Counted from the first letter of the stretch, positions 26,408-35,421 are shown. The stretch: 64,000 bases of DNA from JBEKHT01 sp049516595 (GCA_049516595.1 JBEKSY010000011.1:31915-95914); one strand, 5' to 3'. The notes: generated by a model not told the origin, from the letters alone. Numbers and translations: made by a program.

Positions 26408-27094
26408 TCAGAGCAGCGCCTTCGCCTCCTTCCAGATGCGGTCGAACATCGGCCGGGTGAGGCGCCCGGTCTGGGTGTTTTGACGGCTGGGATGATAGGA
26501 AGCAATCAGCCAGGGGAGCCCATCTCCCAGAGGATAGCGGGCGCCGTGGGCGAAAGCCAGCCTGCTGGTCTCAAAGCCCCGGTCGCGGTAGAGGCGCAAG
26601 ATCTGGTCGAAGGCCATGCGCCCCAGGGCCACCAGGACCTGCAGGCGCGGCAGCCAGTCCATCTCCCTCTGAAGGAACGGCAGGCAATTGGTGATTTCCT
26701 GCGTCGTGGGTTTGTTCTCGGGAGGCGCGCACCGGCACAACGCGGAAATGAACACGCGCTGCAAGGAAAGCCCATCTTCCCGCTCGGTCGAGGTCGGTTG
26801 GCTGGCCAGCCCAGCGCGATGCAAGGCCGCATACAGGAATTCCCCCGAGGCGTCGCCGGTGAACATCCGCCCGGTTCGGTTCGAACCGTGCGCGCCGGGC
26901 GCCAGGCCCACGGCCAGGATCCGGGCCTCCCGGTCGCCGAAGCCCGAGACCGGTTTTCCCCAATAGGTCCAGTCTCGAAAAGCGCGGCGTTTGGTCCGGG
27001 CGACCTGCTCCCGCCAGCTCACGAGCCGCGGACACTTGCGACAGGCAAGGATCGTTTGATTGAGCTGATCCCATTCGGGGTTGAGCGAGGCCAT
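26408..27094 (-). CDS. Type 5 uracil-DNA glycosylase (UdgB)
   Basis: 228 residues from MASLNPEWDQLNQTI; an in-frame ATG ten codons upstream would overlap the next gene. N-terminal cysteines (ILACRKCPRLVSWR) start the iron-sulfur ligand set, and further Cys occur at ALCRCAPPENK and ITNCLPF. Catalytic-site motifs: ILAVGLAPGAHGSNRTGRMF and the C-terminal LIASYHPSRQNTQTGRLT. The family excises uracil and other deaminated bases from DNA. It is convergent with the PIG-L gene and 19 bases downstream of the C45 hydrolase gene, with which it likely shares an mRNA. Confidence 0.9.
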   Translation of the reverse strand: MASLNPEWDQLNQTILACRKCPRLVSWREQVARTKRRAFRDWTYWGKPVSGFGDREARILAVGLAPGAHGSNRTGRMFTGDASGEFLYAALHRAGLASQPTSTEREDGLSLQRVFISALCRCAPPENKPTTQEITNCLPFLQREMDWLPRLQVLVALGRMAFDQILRLYRDRGFETSRLAFAHGARYPLGDGLPWLIASYHPSRQNTQTGRLTRPMFDRIWKEAKALL

Positions 27095-27113
27095 GGGCGG
27101 GATTGCGGGGGAT

Positions 27114-28193
27114 CTAGGACTCAAGGCAATAGGTGTAGTACTGACCCTCGCAGGGATTGCCCCAGGCGACGTGCATCTGCTTTTCGGTCAGGTCGATGAT
27201 CATGGAGCAAATGGTCTTTTGGCGGTCCAGCGGGTTGTCGTCGATCGCCTCGTGGGAACAGACGGAATTGGGGTAGTTGACGTGATCCCGCAGGATCTCC
27301 TGCAGGGATTGGATGTTGTGGCGGGGGCGATGGCGCAGGAGCCGCTGGGCGCGGAAGTAGCGCACCCGCGAGCCGATCAGGAGGTCGGAGCTGCTCTCCA
27401 GGCGGGCCATGTGCCGGCTGAGGTAATGGTTCGTGTGGACCAGGTTCCCGTTTCCGGCATAGGCAATGGAGTGGTGGCGGGCCGACACCTCGACGTTATA
27501 GGCTTCGCCGCTGGAATGCACCAGGAAGTGGTTGTATCCGGCCGCGCGATGAGGGGTGAGCGTAGTGTAGATGGCATCCGATATCGTGCGCGACGCAAGC
27601 ACGCCGCGCGAAACAAAGATGCGGGGCACCCCCACGCGCACGTCGCTGGGGTACACCGAGTCGCAGCATTGAGCGATGCCGGCCGAGTTAAACCCGATGT
27701 TCGGGAGCAGCGCCCCGTAGGTCATGGCCAGGAAGGCCGGCTCCCCTTCGGGTTGGGCATGCACCAGGAACACCTCGTCCTCGTCCTCCGGGATCCAGTC
27801 TTCGTTGTGGGCGACCAGGACATGGCCATTCTGGCTGTGATCTTCGTTGACCATGAAGGTGGTGCAGCCCAACAGATGAAGGGCGTCGACCGTGATGGCC
27901 TCCAGACAGTTGAGCACCATGACCTCGTCGATTTCGACTTCGGCCCCCTCCGCCACAGCGCGCAGTTCCTCCAGGTAGCGGGGGGTGTGCTCCTGGCTGA
28001 AGGGTTCATACTTCCGGGCCTGAAGGAGGGCGTCCGTCCAGCTGAGGTGGACCTGGTCGTAGGTGGAATCGAGGAACTGGCGCACGTTGCCGATCATGCG
28101 CTTGATCGAGGCGCTGCGCTTGCGCCCCAGTTCCATGCCCATCTCCGTGGGCGTGCCGCCAATGCGGATTAGAGGAAGCTGTCCTTCATGCAT
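27114..28193 (-). CDS. C45 family autoproteolytic acyltransferase/hydrolase
   Basis: 359 residues. GTPTEMGMELGRKRSASIKR and LEELRAVAEGAEVEIDEVMV form the N-terminal part. LGCTTFMVNEDHSQNGHVLV holds the Cys expected to become the N-terminal nucleophile after self-cleavage, followed by HNEDW. The family (penicillin V acylase / acyl-CoA:6-APA acyltransferase-like Ntn hydrolases) cleaves or forms amide bonds on varied acylated substrates. No signal peptide is visible. The actual substrate is unknown. Confidence 0.82.
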   Translation of the reverse strand: MHEGQLPLIRIGGTPTEMGMELGRKRSASIKRMIGNVRQFLDSTYDQVHLSWTDALLQARKYEPFSQEHTPRYLEELRAVAEGAEVEIDEVMVLNCLEAITVDALHLLGCTTFMVNEDHSQNGHVLVAHNEDWIPEDEDEVFLVHAQPEGEPAFLAMTYGALLPNIGFNSAGIAQCCDSVYPSDVRVGVPRIFVSRGVLASRTISDAIYTTLTPHRAAGYNHFLVHSSGEAYNVEVSARHHSIAYAGNGNLVHTNHYLSRHMARLESSSDLLIGSRVRYFRAQRLLRHRPRHNIQSLQEILRDHVNYPNSVCSHEAIDDNPLDRQKTICSMIIDLTEKQMHVAWGNPCEGQYYTYCLES

Positions 28194-28669
28194 AACGTCT
28201 TGCCTTGTTGCAAAGAGTGCTGAGGGAAGGCGAGGCTGCGCAACAAGCAGTGGCGGGATTATACGGCCCGGAGAACCGCACGGTCAACAAGGGGCGGAAC
28301 TAGCATTCTTGCGCTCCGGCGATGATACGCAAGATCGGTGGCATCGCCTGCTATTTGGGCCGAGACCCAAGCGACGGGAAAAGCATGCAGCTTCTGAGCA
28401 AATCGGCCGTGCGAGCAAAAGGGGGAGTTGGGTCCCGCAGGGGGCAACCTGCAATCCTGCCGCCGTTTCTGGCGCTTTTCCTGCTCAGGACGATCGGGCA
28501 GTCAAATCATCATGAAGCGCCAAGGCTGCGGAACCAGGAAAGAACCTCCAAGCCCCAGACCCTGGCGTGGGTCGTCCTCTTAGCAATATTCTCCATATGT
28601 AGATCCTATTCCTCCGGCTTTATGATTGCCCCCGTCCAAGGTTGGCCCCAGGGTGAGGAGATCTTCCGG
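28194..28669. other. Intergenic region before the FTR1 gene
   Basis: About 475 bases between divergent genes. The FTR1 frame is open upstream to 28322, but that part lacks protein-like character. An AT-richer patch at about 28580-28625 is the likely promoter zone for the permease. I do not see a clear Fur-type palindrome. Confidence 0.4.
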
Positions 28670-29518
28670 ATGGGTTGGATGTTCTGGCTCAGCACGTTGC
28701 CGGCGCTACTGATCGGACTTCGAGAGGGACTGGAGGCCGCCCTGGTCGTGGGCATTGTCTTGGGCGTGCTTGCGCGAGCAGGACGGCCACACTTAGCGGC
28801 TCCCGCTTGGCTGGGGGTTGGCTCGGCGGTAGCCGTGAGCGGGATCACGGCGGCAATGCTCCAAGGGCTGGGGACGTCCTTGCAAGGGTCGTCCGAGGCG
28901 ATCTTCGAAGCGCTCACGATGCTTTTGGCCGCGGCCTTGCTCAGCTGGATGATCTTCTGGATGAGCCGCGTGGGAAAGAACCTCAGCTCCAGCTTGGCGG
29001 ACGAGGCGCGCAGGGCCATCTCTCGGAAACAAGGCTGGGGGGTTTTTGCAATCACTTTCTTTTCCGTGCTGAGGGAGGGGGTCGAGACCGCGTTGTTCCT
29101 TGTCGCTGCGGCCTTCCGTGCCTCCCCGCAGGAGACGCTGGTCGGTGGAGGGTTGGGTTTGGCGCTGGCCGCCTGCCTCGGCTGGGGACTCTTTGCCACG
29201 GCGCTGCGCCTCAACCTGCGAAGCTTCTTTTCCGCAAGCGGCGCTCTGCTCTTGCTCTTCGCCGCGGGGCTGGTTGGCCACAGCATCCAAGAGTTCAACC
29301 AGGCCGGCTGGGTCCCGGCCATCATTGATCCCCTTTGGAATACGAACGGGTGGGTGAACGAGACCTCGTTCACGGGACAGATTCTCAAGGCTCTTTTCGG
29401 GTACAGCGGTTCGCCCTCCCTCACCCAGGTTCTGGCCTACCTGGTCTACTTTGCCGGCGTATCCTTCGCGGTTCTGCGGGGCCGAGTGGGGGGAGCGCGC
29501 GAGGCGAAGCGCGCCTGA
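28670..29518 (+). CDS. FTR1-family high-affinity iron permease
   Basis: 282 residues; the start MGWMFWLSTLPALLIG follows GGTGAGGAG. Two copies of the permease iron-binding motif are present, LREGLEAALVVG in TM1 and LREGVETALFLV in TM4, each in a hydrophobic helix, and about seven membrane spans are predicted. FTR1/EfeU proteins carry ferric iron (from Fe(II) oxidised outside) across the cytoplasmic membrane. No EfeO or EfeB partner is adjacent. The gene is followed 26 bases later by a terminator-like hairpin and then by a group IIC intron. Confidence 0.88.
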   Translation: MGWMFWLSTLPALLIGLREGLEAALVVGIVLGVLARAGRPHLAAPAWLGVGSAVAVSGITAAMLQGLGTSLQGSSEAIFEALTMLLAAALLSWMIFWMSRVGKNLSSSLADEARRAISRKQGWGVFAITFFSVLREGVETALFLVAAAFRASPQETLVGGGLGLALAACLGWGLFATALRLNLRSFFSASGALLLLFAAGLVGHSIQEFNQAGWVPAIIDPLWNTNGWVNETSFTGQILKALFGYSGSPSLTQVLAYLVYFAGVSFAVLRGRVGGAREAKRA

Positions 29519-29544
29519 GCTTCCAAAGGACGGGAGGCGTAACC

Positions 29545-29568
29545 AGCAGATGGCCATCGCCATCTGCT
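29545..29568 (+). terminator. Terminator hairpin of the FTR1 gene, target of the intron
   Basis: AGCAGATGGC-CATC-GCCATCTGCT is a perfect 10-bp stem with a 4-base loop, 26 bases after the FTR1 stop. The T-tract that should follow is interrupted by the intron, which begins seven bases after the stem. Confidence 0.75.
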
Positions 29569-29575
29569 TGTCGAT

Positions 29576-30220
29576 GTACGCCCAGCATGGGCGCTGACTA
29601 GGAAGGTGAAAGTTCTTCCCGGGGGTTGATGGCACCAACCGTAGCCAAGGGCAAGGGCGTCGCCGCGAGGCGGGGTCCGGAGGAAGCCGGAGGCAAAACC
29701 GTGACCTGAGGGACACGAACCCGATCAGAGGCCGTGAGCTCGGACGAGTGGGCATCGGACCACGAAGTCCAGGCCATCAAGGGGCAAAGCGGTAAATCGG
29801 GCAGGGATGCGGGGACAGCCAACGCTCTTATCTGGGGAGACCTGTCGCTATGCCAAGATACATGGCAACCTCGGCTGAGAAGCCGGGCTGAAGCGACAGG
29901 GGTCAGCCGAGGCCATAGTACCGGTTAGGTCGCAGGTATCCACCGGGAAGGGCCGAACGGTGAATGTGCCTGGAGTGGAAAGTTCGTGGAACGAACAAAG
30001 AAGGCCGCTTTCCCCGAATGGGGATACTGCTGGTGGGGCGAAGGCGGTGAAGCCGCTGGGCTCCTGCCAGAGGGCCGAGTCGTTCCCGGCACGGACCGCT
30101 AACAAGGGCTCGAGGGCTAAGGCTCGTTTGGTGCCCTGACGTTCACCGAACCGCCGGATGCGGACCCGCATGTCCGGTGGTGTGAGAGGGGGAGCGGGCG
30201 ACCTGCTCTCCCTACTCAAT
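29576..30220 (+). ncRNA. ORF-less group IIC intron
   Basis: The 5' end GTACGCCCAGCATGGGCGC resembles the IIC consensus start (GTGTGCCCGGCATGGGTGC in the well-studied Oceanobacillus intron). Domain I landmarks follow: CTAGGAAGGTGAAAGTTCTT, GGCAAGGGCGTCGCC, GGAGGAAGCCGGAGGCAAAA and CTGAGGGACACGAACCCGA. CATAGTACCG and GGGAAGGGCCGAACGG precede the end. Domain V is GAACCGCCGGATGCGG with its complementary arm (about 30148-30182), followed by GTGTGAGAGGGGGAGCGGG (domain VI) and CTACTCAAT, the likely 3' end. Total ~645 bases with no reverse transcriptase frame, so mobility would need a protein supplied in trans. The site, seven bases after a terminator hairpin, is exactly the IIC target type. Ends are estimated to within a few bases. 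Confidence 0.85.
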
Positions 30221-30449
30221 TGTTTCCGCAGCGAGCCCCAGGCGGGTGGTCGTGATCTCCACCCGCCGTTCGCAACTTGCGAGCCGCTTTCTTTCAGAAG
30301 GCGCCATGTCCTCGGGCTGGATCGGGGCCGTTTCACCGACAGGCTTCTCGAGTCGACGGCTCGAACTTTCCGGGATCTGAAATGGGCTATGATTGCGGAG
30401 TGCCTGCTATCCTGACCACCTCGGCCCGGATAAGCAGGGAGCCCCGCTT

Positions 30450-31298
30450 TTGGCCTTGAGCAGCCCGCGCTTGATCAGACGCCTCAGGTTCCTCCACATC
30501 CCGCGGACGGCCGGCACGACGTTCACGCAGATCCTGCTGCGCCAGTACCGCGGCAAGGCGCGTTTCCAGTTCACGGGCGAGATCGGCGACGACGTGCGCC
30601 GGTATAACGATCTTTCGGAAAGCGAGAGAGAGAACGTGTTCCTGTTCATCGGTCACGCGCCCATCGCGACCGGGGTACCCGCAGCAGACGGGGCGACGGT
30701 GATCACCTTCCTCAGGGATCCGATCGCGCGCGTCAGGTCCTTTTGCCAGCATGTCTACGCGGGCAAGGTTCTCTATCTGAGGGATGAATTCCCGCCCGAG
30801 TCATTCGATCTCGGCCGATTCCTGAGGAGCGGCAAGGGAGAACTGTCCAACCTGCAAACCAAGATGCTGATCAATCGGGGCGTGGTTGGCTCCCCCTACC
30901 TGATCGAGAAGATGTCTGCTTCCGGCGCGAGAGACCTGGCCCTCGAGAACCTCCTGCACAGGATCGCTGGCTACGGCCTCCAAGAGCGTTTTGATGAGAG
31001 TGTCATCGCCTTCAGCGCCATGCTGAATTGGAGCATCCCCGTGTACGTCTCCGTCAACCGGAGCGCCTCTTCCGGTAGGCTTGAATTCGAACCACGTCAT
31101 CTTGAGCAGATAGCCGCGCTCAATGCGATAGACGCCGAGGTATACGAAACGGCGAAGGTCAGATTCGCCAATGCTCAGCGCGATCGTCGATTCATCCAGG
31201 GCAGGCTGGCGATGTTCCGGCTCATCCGGCGGCTATTTGCCGCGCGGGTGAGTGCGGCATCCCGAATCCGGGGGAGAACCCCCTCGGATGGCCGCTGA
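30450..31298 (+). CDS. Sulfotransferase family 2-type protein
   Basis: 282 residues from a TTG at 30450 preceded by AGGGAG; no ATG is available near the N-terminus. RLRFLHIPRTAGTTFTQILL is the 5'-phosphosulfate-binding loop of PAPS-dependent sulfotransferases. VITFLRDPIARVRSF is the 3'-phosphate-binding motif. GLQERFDESVIAFSAMLNW matches the downstream family segment seen in heparan-sulfate 2-O-type enzymes. It likely sulfates a sugar hydroxyl using PAPS, which the Sat-CysC protein at 3.8 kb can supply. It stands alone, about 230 bases after the intron. Confidence 0.82.
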   Translation: MALSSPRLIRRLRFLHIPRTAGTTFTQILLRQYRGKARFQFTGEIGDDVRRYNDLSESERENVFLFIGHAPIATGVPAADGATVITFLRDPIARVRSFCQHVYAGKVLYLRDEFPPESFDLGRFLRSGKGELSNLQTKMLINRGVVGSPYLIEKMSASGARDLALENLLHRIAGYGLQERFDESVIAFSAMLNWSIPVYVSVNRSASSGRLEFEPRHLEQIAALNAIDAEVYETAKVRFANAQRDRRFIQGRLAMFRLIRRLFAARVSAASRIRGRTPSDGR

Positions 31299-31379
31299 CC
31301 CTCTAATCACCGCATAATCGTGGAGCCGAGCAAAGCTCATGTCCGGCCACCTTATTCAGTTTGGTTGAAGGACGCGACG

Positions 31380-31892
31380 CTAGGGGTTTACGGCCTGCAG
31401 ATAGTTTTGGACGGCCCAACCCTTGCGGGTGGGATCATACAGGCCCTGCAAGTACCACCAGGTGTAGCCGTCCGCCCGCTCGGGGCCCTGCTGAACCGAG
31501 AACACCTCGTTGTCGCCCACCACCAGGAGGATGCCCCCTTTCAGGCTGGGCTTGTCGCGCAGCCGCAAGCCGTCGCTGCCCGTACCCACCACCTGGACAG
31601 ACCCGCCTACCCCCAGGACCCCGGGACCCGGTGTCGGCGGGACCGCGCTCGGGGTGGCTTCAAGCGGAACTGGGCTCGCCCCGGGGGTCAAACTGGGCGG
31701 CGGATAGACGGTGAATTGCGGGGGAACGACCTGGGCCGAGCTCGAGGGAAGCGGGAGAGCGAGAAAGAGCGCCCACCCCAGGATCGCCAGCAGGAGCCCG
31801 ACAAGACCTCCCAGAGGCCACTGCCACCAAGGAAAGAGCGGAGGACGAGCCGGGCGGCCAGAGCCTTGCGGATCGGTCGGAGAAGAGGGCAT
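31380..31892 (-). CDS. Membrane-anchored SH3-domain protein
   Basis: 170 residues from MPSSPTDPQGSGRP. A single membrane anchor (PLGGLVGLLLAILGWALFLA) follows a short cytoplasmic part. A Pro/Ser/Thr linker (SLTPGASPVPLEATPSAVPP) comes next. The C-terminal ~70 residues form a bacterial SH3 domain (SDGLRLRDKPSLKGGILLVV to KGWAVQNYLQ). It is probably extracytoplasmic, binding cell-wall or protein ligands. It begins nine bases after the polX stop and is likely co-transcribed with it. Function unknown. Confidence 0.7.
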   Translation of the reverse strand: MPSSPTDPQGSGRPARPPLFPWWQWPLGGLVGLLLAILGWALFLALPLPSSSAQVVPPQFTVYPPPSLTPGASPVPLEATPSAVPPTPGPGVLGVGGSVQVVGTGSDGLRLRDKPSLKGGILLVVGDNEVFSVQQGPERADGYTWWYLQGLYDPTRKGWAVQNYLQAVNP

Positions 31893-31900
31893 GGGGCTGA

Positions 31901-33634
31901 TCACCGGCCCTTCGGCTGGCGCCGCTTGAGCCAATCCTGGATCTTCCCGGTTTTCCAGGCTGTTACCACCTCCTTGCGGGTGAGCCAGGCGCGTCGGGCG
32001 ACCCCGACGCCATATTCACGCAGGGCGAACTCCTGTGGGCTGTGAGCGTCCGTGTTGATGGCCAGGAGGCAGCCGAGCTCCGCCGCTCGCCGTGCGTGGG
32101 CATCATTCAAATCGAGGCGGGCCGGGTTGGCGTCGATCTCCATCGTCACTTTCCGCTCGGACGCCTCCTTCAGGATGGCTTCCATGTCCAGGTCGGCCGG
32201 CTCCCGATCCGGGATCAACCGGCCGGAAGGATGCGCGACCAGATGTACGTACGGGTTGCGGATGGCCCGCAGCATCCTTTCGGTGATGTGCTCGCGTCCT
32301 TGCCGGAGCGAGGTGTGGACCGCGGCGATCACCAGGTCCAGCTCGGCCAGGACCTCATCCGGGTAGTCCAGGGCTCCATCGGCCCGCACCTCCACCTCGG
32401 ATCCCTGCAGGAGGAGGATGGAGTCGCCGAGCTTGCGTTGGACGCCCTGGATTTCCTTCCTCTGTTCGCGCAGCCGGGCCGGGCTGAGGCCATTGGCAAC
32501 CCCCAGGCTCTGGGAGTGATCGGTGATGGCCAGGACCTTGAGACCCAAATCGCGGGCCGACTGAGCCATTTCGAGAATGCTGGCACGCCCGTCGCTCCAG
32601 GTGCTGTGCGTGTGCAGGTCGGAGGTCATCTGGGAGAGCTCCAGCAGGGAAGGGAGCTTCCCCGCCAGGGCGGCCTCGATCTCGCCTCGATCCTCGCGCA
32701 GCTCGGGAGCAATCCAGGGCAGTTTCAGGTGCTCGTACACCTCGGCCTCCGAGGCGCAAAGGATTTCCTTGCCGTTCTTGCGCGTCAAGGCATGTTCCGA
32801 AAGGGACAGCCCCAGGCTGAGGGCGCGTTCGCGCAGTCGAACGTTGTGCTCCTTGGACCCGGTGGCATACTGGAGCGCGGTGCCGAAGCGCTCGGGCGGG
32901 TGCACCCAGAGCTGGGCGCGAATGCCTCCCTTGAGCTCGACCGAGGCCTTGGTCTGGCCCCGGGCAATGACATGGGTCACCAGGGGATCCTGGCTGAAGA
33001 GGGCCAGGACCTCCTTCGGGTCGCTGCTGGCGGCCAGGAGATCCAGGTCCCCCACGGTTTCCTTCCGCCGCCGCAGGCTGCCCGCGGGTTCGGCCGCCCG
33101 CACCGCGCCCTGTTGGCGCAGCCGCTCGAGCAGCTCCTGCGCCAGCGGCCAGGCCGTGCCGATGGGGAGGCGATCCGTGCGGCGCGCGAGCGCCTCGATC
33201 CCGGTCAGGATGTTCTTCTCCACCCCAGGGCCCAGGCCTCGGACGGTGCGAAGCTTCCCGGCGCGGGCCGCCTTCTCCAGCCCGCGCAGGTCCGTGATGC
33301 GGAGTTCCTTCCAAAAGAGGGCAGCGCGCTTGGGTCCGACCCCAGTGACCTGAAGCAGCTCGAGCAGACTGGGCGGGACCGCCTTGCGCGTCCGCTCCAG
33401 CGCTTCCATCTTTCCACTCGAGAGCAGCTGTTCGATCTTCTCGGCAATCGCCTGGCCCACCCCCGGGATCTCCTGGAGTTCCCCCGCTTGGGCGATCTCC
33501 TCCAGGTCGCGCCCCAAGCCGCGGATCGTTTCGGCGGCGCGTCGATAGGCGTTCACCCGAAATGAGCTTTCGCCCTGGATGGCGAGCAAATCAGCGAGTT
33601 CGTCGAACTTCGCGGCGACCGCTTGGTTGTCCAT
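31901..33634 (-). CDS. polX: DNA polymerase/3'-5' exonuclease PolX
   Basis: 577 residues from MDNQAVAAKFDELADLLAIQ; the upstream frame was rejected. Order: helix-hairpin-helix lyase-like domain (ESSFRVNAYRRAAETIRGLG and LQEIPGVGQAIAEKIEQL), a second HhH (VTGVGPKRAALFW), a nucleotidyltransferase palm with GSLRRRKETVGDLDLLAASS carrying the metal Asp pair, and a C-terminal PHP phosphoesterase domain (SDLHTHSTWSDGRASILEMA, AITDHSQSL, LEINTDAHS-like segment near the end). It fills short gaps in base excision repair and proofreads with the PHP domain. Length is as usual. It is divergent from a second PHP protein. Confidence 0.94.
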   Translation of the reverse strand: MDNQAVAAKFDELADLLAIQGESSFRVNAYRRAAETIRGLGRDLEEIAQAGELQEIPGVGQAIAEKIEQLLSSGKMEALERTRKAVPPSLLELLQVTGVGPKRAALFWKELRITDLRGLEKAARAGKLRTVRGLGPGVEKNILTGIEALARRTDRLPIGTAWPLAQELLERLRQQGAVRAAEPAGSLRRRKETVGDLDLLAASSDPKEVLALFSQDPLVTHVIARGQTKASVELKGGIRAQLWVHPPERFGTALQYATGSKEHNVRLRERALSLGLSLSEHALTRKNGKEILCASEAEVYEHLKLPWIAPELREDRGEIEAALAGKLPSLLELSQMTSDLHTHSTWSDGRASILEMAQSARDLGLKVLAITDHSQSLGVANGLSPARLREQRKEIQGVQRKLGDSILLLQGSEVEVRADGALDYPDEVLAELDLVIAAVHTSLRQGREHITERMLRAIRNPYVHLVAHPSGRLIPDREPADLDMEAILKEASERKVTMEIDANPARLDLNDAHARRAAELGCLLAINTDAHSPQEFALREYGVGVARRAWLTRKEVVTAWKTGKIQDWLKRRQPKGR

Positions 33635-33690
33635 GGTTGATGACACGAGCCTGTGGGGTGTGCTATGCTCCGTGGCGAGGCGAGGTGGGC

Positions 33691-34761
33691 ATGATCGAGA
33701 TCGTCGGCAACCTTCACATCCACACGCCGTATTCCGACGGCGCATTGTATCACGCGGACCTGGCCCGCATCGCGCTGGAGCAGGGGCTGGACTTCATTGT
33801 GGTCACGGACCACAACGTATGGGTTCAGGGCCTGGAAGGTTACCGCAGCACACCGGACGGCCGCCGTCTGCTTCTACTGGTGGGGGAGGAGATTCACGAT
33901 CGGCAGCGCGAGCCCCAAAAGAATCACCTCCTGGCGCTGGGAGCCGAGCGCGAGCTAGCCAACCTGGCGCACGACCCACAGCTCTTGATCGACGGGGTGA
34001 AGGCGGCCGGAGGGGTGGCGTTCCTGGCGCATCCCTTTGAACGGCCGGGGCCCGCAATCGGGGAGGGGGATCTGAGCTGGGTGAGCTGGGAGGTCACCGG
34101 GCAGGCTGGCTTCGAGCTGTGGAACTACATGAGTGAGTTCAAGGCCCTGCTGCGATCCTGGCCTCGTACCATCCTGTACGTGCTCTTCCCTTCGCTCGGG
34201 ATCCGCGCCCCGTTTCCCGAGACCCTCGCCAAATGGGATCAGCTTCTCTCGCAGGGAAAGCGGGTGGCTGTCTTTGGGGGCACGGATTCGCACGGCCTGG
34301 TCTTCGGATCCGGGGTCTGGAAGGTCGTGGTCTTTCCGTACGAGTACCTGTTCCGGACCGTCAACACTCACCTGCTGATCGCTGATCCGCTCCGCGGCGA
34401 GGCGGGCGGCGATCGAAGGACGATCCTGGAGGCCCTGGCCCACGGGGCCAGCTGGGTCGCCTACGACCTGCCCGGGTCGACCCGTGGCTTCCGCTTTTGG
34501 GCAGAGGCCGGAAAGGCCCAGGCGAGCCTGGGCGGTGAGATTGCCCTTGCGGCAGGCCAATGCGTGTTGCGAGCGGAGCTCCCGCGCAGGGCCAGAATCG
34601 AGGTCCAGCGGGCCGGGCAGGGGCTGGTATTTGCAGGGGAAGGGCAGGAGATGCAACAGCCTGTCCAGGAGCCGGGGCCGTACCGCCTGCAAGCTTGGAT
34701 TCGCTTTCGGGGAAAGGAACGAGGCTGGATCTTCTCCAATCCGATCTACGTCCGGCCCTGA
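33691..34761 (+). CDS. PHP-domain metal-dependent phosphoesterase
   Basis: 356 residues from MIEIVGNLHIHTPYSDGALY. The four PHP motifs are visible: NLHIHTPYSDG, FIVVTDHNVW, LLVGEEIHD and, further on, VAFLAHPFE and GGTDSHGLVF with conserved His/Asp metal ligands. The C-terminal ~90 residues are a beta-rich extension (FWAEAGKAQASLGGEIALAA). It probably hydrolyses a phosphoester; the substrate is unknown. It shares a 56-base divergent start region with polX. Confidence 0.82.
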   Translation: MIEIVGNLHIHTPYSDGALYHADLARIALEQGLDFIVVTDHNVWVQGLEGYRSTPDGRRLLLLVGEEIHDRQREPQKNHLLALGAERELANLAHDPQLLIDGVKAAGGVAFLAHPFERPGPAIGEGDLSWVSWEVTGQAGFELWNYMSEFKALLRSWPRTILYVLFPSLGIRAPFPETLAKWDQLLSQGKRVAVFGGTDSHGLVFGSGVWKVVVFPYEYLFRTVNTHLLIADPLRGEAGGDRRTILEALAHGASWVAYDLPGSTRGFRFWAEAGKAQASLGGEIALAAGQCVLRAELPRRARIEVQRAGQGLVFAGEGQEMQQPVQEPGPYRLQAWIRFRGKERGWIFSNPIYVRP

Positions 34762-34805
34762 CAAAGGGGACCCAAGGATCGACCGGGCCGGGTTGTCCTG
34801 GGGAT

Positions 34806-34834
34806 TTGGCTCCCTCGCCTCGAGGGTTTATAAT
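34806..34834 (+). promoter_or_regulatory. Promoter of the small 75-residue protein gene
   Basis: TTGGCT (34806-34811), a 17-base spacer and TATAAT (34829-34834) lie about 70 bases before the start at 34905. Confidence 0.6.
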
Positions 34835-34904
34835 GCGGGCAGACGGGGGTGAAGGTGCCCCCGGCAAGGTTGCGCGAAGGGGTTCAGCGCAGGAGGTGAT
34901 GACT

Positions 34905-35132
34905 ATGCCTGAGACGTCCAAGAGCGACAAATCCCATGATCGATTCATCCCAGCCGAGGCCAGGGAGCATCTGAAAGCAGCCGGGGAGGAGATGCGCAAG
35001 AGCATCGAGGCCTTCTTCCCGCCTGAGCTGGCCGACCATCGGCGCACGGCGCGCAAAGAAGCGTTGCTCGCCGCTCGCAGCATCATCGACGCCGCCTTGG
35101 TGCGCATGGAGGAGCGGGCGAAGAAGAGCTAG
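34905..35132 (+). CDS. Small charged helical protein
   Basis: 75 residues preceded by the strong ribosome-binding site AGGAGGTGAT. It has its own promoter and a perfect terminator 35 bases downstream, so it is a monocistronic gene. The product is hydrophilic and almost entirely helical (REHLKAAGEEMRKSIEAFFP and RRTARKEALLAARSIIDAAL, ending ERAKKS). No signal peptide or membrane span is seen. I do not recognise a family; strong expression signals suggest an abundant protein. Confidence 0.7.
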   Translation: MPETSKSDKSHDRFIPAEAREHLKAAGEEMRKSIEAFFPPELADHRRTARKEALLAARSIIDAALVRMEERAKKS

Positions 35133-35167
35133 CCCAAACCAAGAGGCGTCTCCGTTTCGGAGCTTGC

Positions 35168-35194
35168 AAGGCCGGGCACCAGCCCGGCCTTTTC
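35168..35194 (+). terminator. Rho-independent terminator
   Basis: AAGGCCGGGC-ACCA-GCCCGGCCTT is a perfect 10-bp stem with a 4-base loop followed by TTT. It ends the small-protein transcript. Confidence 0.9.
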
Positions 35195-35388
35195 AATTTC
35201 TCTCCTGGCGGGAGGGGAGCCCGGTTGCGAGGAGGCTCCACCCGCTGGAGGCCTTCCCGGATTGGGCGGGCGGATCCTGGCGCATTCCCTGGGTGGCTCT
35301 CGAGGGGCCAGGGGCCAGCCGTTCGAAATCGGAGCCCCTCTGCTAGATTTCTTTGGCATACCGTTTAGAAGGTTGTAAAGTTGGGTAT

Positions 35389-35421
35389 GGACAATTTGGC
35401 GTTACAGGGTAATAATTGTCC
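35389..35421 (+). promoter_or_regulatory. Inverted repeat overlapping the probable cox operon promoter
   Basis: GGACAATT (35389-35396) and AATTGTCC (35414-35421) are perfect inverted repeats with a 17-base spacer. TGGACA and AATAAT within the same span could be the -35 and -10 boxes, so a dimer bound here would cover the promoter. It lies about 100 bases before coxB in an unusually AT-rich patch. Confidence 0.5.

Noticed and set aside
32042..33565. 507-codon plus-strand frame over polX
   Set aside because: No family resemblance, while the opposite strand encodes a full PolX with HhH, palm and PHP motifs.
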